Assembly (NCBI GenBank): GCA_902491915.1
Contig: CABUJL010000019.1
Coordinates: 1-22,389, forward strand
From: an uncultured Collinsella sp.
GTDB taxonomy: Bacteria; Actinomycetota; Coriobacteriia; Coriobacteriales; Coriobacteriaceae
Direction: 5' to 3'
DNA length: 22,389 bases
Of the stretch, positions 16,723 through 22,389 are shown in pieces. Positions within the stretch are counted from its first letter, which is position 1, and each line of letters begins with the position of its first letter. The translations under genes were made by a program, and so were the position numbers. The notes beneath the pieces were generated by a model. It was given only the letters and a program-made list of their open reading frames with translations, did not search any database and was not told the DNA's origin.

Positions 16723-18900
16723 CTAGGGGAGGAGCTTCATGGCGGCGTCGTGGGCGGCGTGCTCGTAGGTGTCGTCGAGGGGCTTGAGCGGCAGCAGGGC
16801 GGCGGCCTGTGCATCGCCACGGTGCTCGAGGGCATGGGCGATCAGCCAGTCGGCGAGCTCGGGGTTCTTGGGCAGCGCCGGGCCATGCAGGTACGTGCCG
16901 ATGACGCCCTTGTAGATCAGGCCCTCAAAGCCGTCGTCGCCGTTGTTGCCGGTACCCGTGACGACGGACGTTCCGAGCGGCGTGGCGTCTGCGTCGAGCA
17001 GGGTGCGACCTCCATGGTTCTCGAATCCCACAAAGGGCTCGGGTGACAGGTCGGTCTTGACGGCGACGTTACCGATCAGGCGATTGGCGCCGCGCACGGT
17101 CTCAGCGGCAATGACCCCCAGACCTTCAATGCGATTTTCGCCCATATAGTACGAACGGCCGAGCAGCTGATAGCTGCCACAGATGGCAAGCAGCGAGCCG
17201 CCATCCTCAACATAGGCCGCGACCTTGTCTTTTTGGGCGAGCAGCTCGTGTGCCACGGCTAGCTGGTCGCGGTCGGAGCCGCCACCCATCATGACGATAT
17301 CGGCATCGGTGAGATCGAGTGACTCGCCCATACGGACCTCGTCCACGCGCACGGGAATGCCACGCCAGGCGCAGCGGCGCTCGAGGGCGATGACGTTGCC
17401 GCCGTCGCCGTAGAGGTTAAGGGCATCGGGATACAGGTAGACGATGCGCAGCGGGTGCGAAAGCTCGACTGGCGCGATGCCGACAGGAAGAGCGCTGCCG
17501 TCGGCACGGGCTACGGCGCGCCCGGCAACAGCGTCGGCGGTGGCGACTTTCAGCCCGTCGAGCTCCTTGACCAGCGGCGGGAAGGCCGTGTAGTTGGCGA
17601 CAGCGTAGAAGGTGTCATCGGCGGACTCGTCTGCCACGGCGCCAATTGCCTGCGCGACGTCCGAGATGATGGCGGCATCGATGCCGGCGTACTTGAGACG
17701 CACCTGCATGTCGTGCGCGCGCGTGCCTCCGGCAAAGGCGACAAGACCCGGCGTGTCGGCGATGCGCTCAAAGTCGACGTCGTAGATCCACGATACATCG
17801 TGTCCGTCGGCGTCGTTGTCGTTGAGGAAGAAAGCACAGAGCCTGCCGCCCGCCGTCTTAATGGACTGGATTTGTCGATCGAAGCCTACGGGATTCTTAG
17901 CCAGGTTGGCCTCGACGGTGCGGCCGGCGATATCCCAGCGGCCCATACGTCCGCCGGCGGGGACGTAGGCATCGAGCGAAGGCTGTAGAAGCGCCGTATC
18001 CACGCCCAACTCGTGCGCGGCAAAGAAGGCGGCGGCAACGTTGTAGACCATGTACAGGCCGTTGTAGCGTGTGGCGATGTGTGCGGCAGCCGCGTCGGGC
18101 GCAGATCCAAAGACCAGGTCAAAGTCGTAGCCGTCGCAGCCGAGCTCCACGCCCGTCACGCGACGGACAAGCACAGGGCGGGCCCAGCCGCACGAGGGGC
18201 AATGGTAGGCGCCGAGCTGGCCGTATTGCACGTAGTCATACTCCAGCGGCGCGTTGCACTGTGAGCAAAAGCGCGAATCGCTAATACGGTCGGACTCGGT
18301 GTTGGTGGCGCCGTCGATGCCAAAGGCGATGTTTGCATTGGGAACGCGTGCGGCGATCGCGGCACACAGCGGGTCGTCTGCGTTGTAGATGAGCGTTGTT
18401 GCCGGAGAGAGCTCCAACGCATGGGCGATGACCTCCTGGGTGTGATCGATCTCGCCATAGCGATCCAGCTGGTCGCGGAACAGGTTGAGCAGCACAAAGT
18501 ACGTCGGCTTGAGCTTGGGCAGGACGCGCACGGTGTAGAGCTCGTCGCACTCAAAAACGCCCACGCGCTTGCCGCTGCTGGTGTGTTTAAGGCCGCCGCG
18601 GGCCTCGAGCAGAGCACCCACCACACCAGGCTCCATATTGTTGCCGGCACGGTTGCACACCACGGCAGCACCGCTGGCAGCAACGGCGTCGGCGATGAGG
18701 TTCGAAGTGGTGGTCTTACCGTTGGTGCCGGTGATCACCACGCTGCGGTCGACAAGGCCGGCGAGGTCGCTCAGCAGCTCGGGGTCGATCTTCATGGCGA
18801 TGCGGCCGGGGAGTACGCCGCCCTGGCGCTTAAGGACGGAGCGCAGCCCCCAGCGGGCGATATCGCTCGAGGTGCAGGCAAGAGATGAGCGGAGATTCAT
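16723..18900 (-). CDS. MurT-GatD fusion: lipid II isoglutaminyl synthase in one chain
   Basis: A 725-aa protein predicted to amidate the D-glutamate of lipid II stem peptide, at the cytoplasmic face of the membrane. Residues about 1-445 are MurT: Walker A GTNGKTTT (58-65), LLNLFRDQLDRYGE, a four-cysteine zinc ribbon (C212, C215, C234, C237) and DNDADGHDVSWIYDVDFE (361-378) with the catalytic aspartate. About 446-480 is a linker. About 481-725 is GatD, a class I glutamine amidotransferase: IVYLYPDALNLYGDGGNV, nucleophile C574 in LAICGSYQ, and H672 in GTYLHGP. In S. aureus and S. pneumoniae these are two proteins, MurT (about 440 aa) and GatD (about 245 aa); the total length here fits a full fusion with no lost residue. 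No frameshift or stop is present at the junction. AGGA lies nine nt before the ATG. It follows two helical-repeat genes after 45 nt. Confidence 0.93.
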   Translation of the reverse strand: MNLRSSLACTSSDIARWGLRSVLKRQGGVLPGRIAMKIDPELLSDLAGLVDRSVVITGTNGKTTTSNLIADAVAASGAAVVCNRAGNNMEPGVVGALLEARGGLKHTSSGKRVGVFECDELYTVRVLPKLKPTYFVLLNLFRDQLDRYGEIDHTQEVIAHALELSPATTLIYNADDPLCAAIAARVPNANIAFGIDGATNTESDRISDSRFCSQCNAPLEYDYVQYGQLGAYHCPSCGWARPVLVRRVTGVELGCDGYDFDLVFGSAPDAAAAHIATRYNGLYMVYNVAAAFFAAHELGVDTALLQPSLDAYVPAGGRMGRWDIAGRTVEANLAKNPVGFDRQIQSIKTAGGRLCAFFLNDNDADGHDVSWIYDVDFERIADTPGLVAFAGGTRAHDMQVRLKYAGIDAAIISDVAQAIGAVADESADDTFYAVANYTAFPPLVKELDGLKVATADAVAGRAVARADGSALPVGIAPVELSHPLRIVYLYPDALNLYGDGGNVIALERRCAWRGIPVRVDEVRMGESLDLTDADIVMMGGGSDRDQLAVAHELLAQKDKVAAYVEDGGSLLAICGSYQLLGRSYYMGENRIEGLGVIAAETVRGANRLIGNVAVKTDLSPEPFVGFENHGGRTLLDADATPLGTSVVTGTGNNGDDGFEGLIYKGVIGTYLHGPALPKNPELADWLIAHALEHRGDAQAAALLPLKPLDDTYEHAAHDAAMKLLP

Positions 18901-18945
18901 GAAGCCGTTCCTAACGTGAATGACATGGTCGTGGCGTTTGCGCCG

Positions 18946-19989
18946 TTAAAAGCCGTAGCGGCGCGCAAACTCCTGGGCAAGCTGCGAAACGTCTTCGCAG
19001 GCATTGGCCCAGGGGGCAAAGTCGGGGGTATCCGAGATGATGCCGTCGGCTTCCCAAACCGCCTGGTGCGAGAGATCCCAGGGGTCGCGCGGCTCGGGTC
19101 GGCAGGGAAGGTACGGCGTCTGGTACATGGGGTTCAGCAAGAAGAACGCGCCGCCCTCGCAGCGGTTGGCAAACTCACGCAGCGCGCGTGTCGCCGGGCG
19201 CATCTTGTTCGTTTTGAACAGCAAGATCGTGCGGGCGAGCAGGTACCAGGGGGAGTTCTCGAGGGTATCGGCCCCCATCTGCTCCTCGAGCTGGTGGGCC
19301 AGGGCAAAAAAGCCGTCCTCGTCTTCCAAGCGAGCGAGGGCGAGTAGCACGGTGCCTGCAGCTCGGGTGGGATAGCCTTCTGCCTTAAGAACACGGCGGG
19401 CGTAGTTGGCAGCAGCGCGGTAGCGGGCGCTCGCCATGCACAGCTGCGAGATGGCCTCGAGCGTGTGAAGCCACCCGATAAGAGCCGGCTCGCTCACGGT
19501 AAGGTCTGCTGCGGTGACACCGTCGGCCAAAACATTATTGGCCCAGTAGTGTGGGGCCTCCATATCGAACCCGGGCACGCTTTGCTGCAGGTAATCGGTC
19601 GTGGTCGCCTCGAGCTTCATCAGGTCGCCCAGGCAGGCGTCAACGGGCGTGTCCGCCAAAATGATGGCGAGCAGCTGGGCATCGAGGACATACGCATCGA
19701 TGCGGACAATCTTGAGCAGCTCATCGCGCATGTCGTCGAACAGACGATTGCGCGTCTGCTCGAACTCCTCGTCGCTGCCCATATCCTCGATGCGATGGAG
19801 CTCGTCGAGCAGGTGGCGATGAACACCGGCGTAGGACAGCAATGCCTGAGCATGCTCGGTCTGCGCATACTTATGAGGGTTGACGCTCACGTCGTTATGG
19901 ACAAGCTCGCGTGCTGCATCGGTGAGCTCGGGGTGCGACGCCAGATAGGTGCGCTCCAGGTAGGCGGGGATGTAGACGCTCGGATCCAT
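18946..19989 (-). CDS. Unrecognised helical-repeat protein, 347 aa
   Basis: I do not recognise a named family. The protein is soluble-looking, has no signal peptide or membrane segment, and is rich in Ala, Leu, Glu and Asp with helix-pair patterns such as SARYRAAANYARRVLKAEGYPTRAAGTVLLAL and HQLEEQMGADTLENSPWYLLARTILLFKTN, suggesting TPR-like repeats in residues about 190-290. An acidic aromatic tail (PWDLSHQAVWEADGIISDTPDFAPWANACEDV) precedes the C terminus. Its ATG overlaps the stop of the upstream gene by one base (TAATG), with GGGAGGGG about nine nt before, so the two proteins are probably made in fixed ratio and may interact. The MurT-GatD gene follows after 45 nt, which hints at, but does not prove, a cell-envelope link. 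Confidence 0.75.
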   Translation of the reverse strand: MDPSVYIPAYLERTYLASHPELTDAARELVHNDVSVNPHKYAQTEHAQALLSYAGVHRHLLDELHRIEDMGSDEEFEQTRNRLFDDMRDELLKIVRIDAYVLDAQLLAIILADTPVDACLGDLMKLEATTTDYLQQSVPGFDMEAPHYWANNVLADGVTAADLTVSEPALIGWLHTLEAISQLCMASARYRAAANYARRVLKAEGYPTRAAGTVLLALARLEDEDGFFALAHQLEEQMGADTLENSPWYLLARTILLFKTNKMRPATRALREFANRCEGGAFFLLNPMYQTPYLPCRPEPRDPWDLSHQAVWEADGIISDTPDFAPWANACEDVSQLAQEFARRYGF

Positions 19990-21065
19990 TAGAGGTCCCC
20001 TCCCTTAAATGGAAGTCCCTGCTCGGCTGCGCGCAGGATGCGCTCGTCGATCTGGGAACGCACGATGTCGTTGGTGGCGACCCAGGCGGCAAAGCTGGCG
20101 TTGTCGGGGGCGCCCAGACCCTCCTGCAGCACCGGCGTCGCCTCGGACAGCGCAAGGACGAGCTCGTCGGTGGAGCCCACACCTACGTTGACGCGAGCAT
20201 AGACACCATCGGGAAACTCGGTTTGGAAGTAGAGTGCTTCGGCCGCGTGCGGGCATGAGCGCACAAGGATACGCAGGTAGTGCTCGGCGCCCTCGTAGTC
20301 CAGCTCGCGCCAGGCAGCGCTCATCAGCGCGATGAGCGTCCACGGGTCCAAGTCGCGCTCCGCATCTTTGGGACGACGGCGCAGCGGCGTGTTGGCGAGA
20401 TAGGGGACGGAGTGGGCAGAGCGAAATCGCTTGAGCTCCTCGGCGGGGTATTCGAGCTTTGCCATAGCGAGCATCGCGGTGTGGCGGACACCAGCGGGGT
20501 CGTTGGGCGCAAAGTCCAAGCTGCGATTCGCGGCTTCGAGCGACATGCGGTAGCGTCCGCTAATGAGCGCGCGCGATGCCAAGGCGGCAAGCCAGCGCAG
20601 GTAGGGGCGGCGCATAAGGTCGCCAGCGGCCTCACGCTCGTAGGGGTCCTGCGCCGAGGCGATCTTGAGCGCCAGATCGTGCTCCACCTCGTCGCACTTG
20701 GACACCAGGTACTGCACGTATTCCTCGTTGGATTCGGCGGTGAGTGCCGTCAGCATGCGCTGGGCATCCCAGTTGGCCGGATCGAGTGCGGCCGCCTCGC
20801 GGAGCATGTTCTCGGCAGCTGCCTCTTCCTGCTCTGCCTGGGTATCGTCGGGGATAAAGGGAATGCGGTAGTCGACGGCCTCGACCACCTTGGCAATCAG
20901 ATGCCCGGCGCGGTCGCGGTCGTGCACGATGAGCGGTGCGGGGTTGCGGGTGAATTGTTCCATCAGACGCTCTACGGCGGCACCGTCGGTGAGCGGGATA
21001 TTGTCGCGGCGCAAGGCCTCAAGAACGAGGCGATGGCAATCCTCTTGAATGGGATCGAATGCCAT
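19989..21065 (-). CDS. TPR-like helical-repeat protein, 358 aa
   Basis: First gene of the probable three-gene operon. No enzyme motif is seen. TPR-like helix pairs occur at AENMLREAAALDPANWDAQRMLTAL (about 108-134), RYRMSLEAANRSLDFAPNDPAGVRHTAMLAMAKLEYP and YEGAEHYLRILVRSCPHAAEALYF, so a protein-protein scaffold or adaptor is likely. There is no signal peptide or transmembrane stretch. The ATG has a near-perfect ribosome site (AAAGGAGG, about four nt upstream), suggesting good expression. It ends in TAA overlapping the next ATG. A TATATA at 21103-21108 about 40 nt upstream could be its -10, without a convincing -35. What it binds is unknown. Confidence 0.78.
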   Translation of the reverse strand: MAFDPIQEDCHRLVLEALRRDNIPLTDGAAVERLMEQFTRNPAPLIVHDRDRAGHLIAKVVEAVDYRIPFIPDDTQAEQEEAAAENMLREAAALDPANWDAQRMLTALTAESNEEYVQYLVSKCDEVEHDLALKIASAQDPYEREAAGDLMRRPYLRWLAALASRALISGRYRMSLEAANRSLDFAPNDPAGVRHTAMLAMAKLEYPAEELKRFRSAHSVPYLANTPLRRRPKDAERDLDPWTLIALMSAAWRELDYEGAEHYLRILVRSCPHAAEALYFQTEFPDGVYARVNVGVGSTDELVLALSEATPVLQEGLGAPDNASFAAWVATNDIVRSQIDERILRAAEQGLPFKGGDL

Positions 21066-21565
21066 GGGGCCTCCTTTGCTGCGGTTAGGGTTCAGATGTT
21101 TCTATATAAGGTTCTAGTTTACCCGCATGTGGCACACCGGGGGTGCCGCACTTGGACTTGCACCTTTGCACCACGAAGTCGGATGTCGCACAAATGTCGG
21201 CACCATGGACGGCCGAGTGGTATCACGGTGCCGCAAACGGTCGATTTTTGGCGGCGAACGGTGCATATTTTGGAGGGGCACCGTCCTGCCCGGGATATGT
21301 AGTCAACCTTGATAAAACGTTTGCCCAGCTTGGGAGTATGAATGCCGCACAAGGGTCTTCAGGGATAGAAAAAACGTTTCATCATTGGCGGCTTTAGGTG
21401 AATAACTGACCAACCAGAACGGTAAAATAGTGTTTGTCTGAGCGTTGAGACGTTTAGACATCGCGCATTGTCATCGCCGGCAACGCGCAAACCGGTCCTA
21501 ACGGAGCCAATTGGGTGCTCCGTTATATACGCAAGTCTAAGAGGGGCTTGTTTAGGAGGCACAGT
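21066..21565. promoter_or_regulatory. 500-nt divergent region between the TPR operon and the alcohol dehydrogenase
   Basis: No supported gene. Two AAACGTTT palindromes (21315-21322 and 21372-21379), 57 bp apart centre to centre, resemble LacI-family half-site centres; the second sits in GAAAAAACGTTTCATC. A perfect 9-bp hairpin TAACGGAGC 21499-21507 with GCTCCGTTA 21517-21525 lies in the presumed leader of the dehydrogenase gene, ending 40 nt before its start. TAAAAT at 21423-21428 may be a -10. The part nearest the TPR operon (21120-21300) is GC-rich with short repeats of GGCACC/GGTGCC and shows nothing I can name. Confidence 0.4.
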
Positions 21566-22389
21566 ATGGGACGTTTTACCAATCCTCGCGATCTGTACTT
21601 TGGTGAGGGCGCTCGCCACGAGGTGAAGAACCTCAAGGGCAAGAAGGCCATCATCGTTTCTGGCGGCAGCTCTATGCGCCGCGGCGGGTTCCTGCAGGAC
21701 GTCGAGAACGACCTTAAGGAAGGCGGCTTCGAGGTCAAGCTGTTCGAGGGCGTCGAGTCCGACCCGTCCATCGAGACGGTCATGAAGGGCGCCGAGGCCA
21801 TGCGCGAGTTCGAGCCCGACTGGATTATCGCCATCGGTGGCGGCTCGCCCATCGATGCCGCTAAGGCCATGTGGGTCTTCTACGAGTATCCCGAGGAGTC
21901 CTTCGACAACATCATCCAGCCGTTCAGCTTCCCTGAGCTGCGTCAGAAGGCTCATTTCTGCGCCATCTCCTCTACCTCCGGCACCGCTACCGAGGTCACC
22001 GCGTTCTCCGTCATTACCGACTACGCCAAGGGCATCAAGTACCCGCTGGCCGACTTCAACATCACCCCTGATGTCGCCATCGTCGACCCCGAGCTCACCT
22101 ACACCATGCCCGCCAAGCTGTGCGCTCACACCGGCATGGATGCTCTGACCCACTGCATGGAGGCCTACGTTTCCACCTGCGCCTCTATGTTCACCGACGC
22201 CAACGCTCTGCACGGCATCCGCGAGATCGTCGAGTGGCTGCCCAAGTCCTATGCTGGCGACCATGAGGCCCGTCAGCACATGCACGAGGCTCAGTGCATC
22301 GCCGGTATCGCCTTCTCCTCGGGCCTGCTCGGCATCGTTCACTCCATGGCTCACAAGACCGGTGCTGCCTTCGAGAACGGCCACATCAT
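21566..22389 (+). CDS. Iron-containing alcohol dehydrogenase, 5' portion (continues past window)
   Basis: The first 274 residues of a group III, metal-dependent alcohol dehydrogenase, probably NAD(P)H-linked reduction of an aldehyde in fermentation. Seen: FGEGARHEV near the N terminus, nucleotide-binding IAIGGGSPIDAAKAM (about 89-103), SSTSGTATEVTAFSVI, VAIVDPELTYTMP, and metal-site segments HTGMDALTHCMEAYVS and GIVHSMAHKTGAAF, with the final GH of the metal region at the window edge. The ATG has AGGAGG about six nt upstream. Families of this type (butanol dehydrogenase, 1,3-propanediol dehydrogenase, lactaldehyde reductase) cannot be separated from the fragment. A 500-nt upstream region with palindromes suggests it is regulated. 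Confidence 0.92.
   Translation, partial: MGRFTNPRDLYFGEGARHEVKNLKGKKAIIVSGGSSMRRGGFLQDVENDLKEGGFEVKLFEGVESDPSIETVMKGAEAMREFEPDWIIAIGGGSPIDAAKAMWVFYEYPEESFDNIIQPFSFPELRQKAHFCAISSTSGTATEVTAFSVITDYAKGIKYPLADFNITPDVAIVDPELTYTMPAKLCAHTGMDALTHCMEAYVSTCASMFTDANALHGIREIVEWLPKSYAGDHEARQHMHEAQCIAGIAFSSGLLGIVHSMAHKTGAAFENGHI

Noticed and set aside
21359..22384. 341-codon minus-strand ORF
   Set aside because: It is antisense to the alcohol dehydrogenase, whose motifs are clear.

Overview
The window looks like chromosomal DNA from a high-GC, low-complexity-free anaerobic Actinobacterium, most likely a Coriobacteriia gut organism such as Collinsella. That assignment is inference from gene content (type III glutamine synthetase, PFL/UPF0210 protein, MurT-GatD lipid II amidation enzyme, a very large SARP-type regulator, anaerobic iron alcohol dehydrogenase) and from GC-rich codon use; no rRNA or marker search was possible. 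Most of the window is ordinary core metabolism. The unusual material is concentrated in the intergenic DNA.

Layout. Positions 1-2521 (+) hold an amino-sugar/PTS block: the 3' end of glmM, a stand-alone glucose-type EIIA (crr-like) and nagB, the last preceded by a roughly 270-nt leader that can fold. A strong terminator follows. At 2970-5969 (+) is a 999-aa regulator with an N-terminal P-loop ATPase and a C-terminal SARP-like winged helix plus BTAD region. Positions 5968-7444 (-) hold yhbY and a class I SAM methyltransferase whose start lies directly behind an intrinsic terminator. At 7551-7682 there is a perfect 31-bp inverted repeat around a nested hairpin.

Positions 7701-13399 (-) form a one-carbon/methionine cluster read in the order metF, a stand-alone MetH reactivation-domain protein, metH lacking that domain, and a PFL/UPF0210 protein. 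A 426-nt divergent region with repeated TGGTATC-type half sites separates metF from glnN (13826-15913, +), which ends in a strong terminator. From 15981 to 16626 lies a noncoding island: a 215-bp AT-rich MITE-like element with 29-bp terminal inverted repeats, then two 101-bp direct repeats, the second being the 3' end and terminator of a tRNA-Glu(TTC) gene (-) and the first a copy of only its last 18 nt plus terminator.

Positions 16723-21065 (-) appear to be one operon: two translationally coupled, unrecognised helical-repeat proteins followed by a single 725-aa polypeptide that joins MurT and GatD, which are usually two separate proteins. The window closes with a 500-nt regulatory gap and the 5' part of an iron-containing alcohol dehydrogenase (+). 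No CRISPR array, transposase, integrase or rRNA gene was seen.
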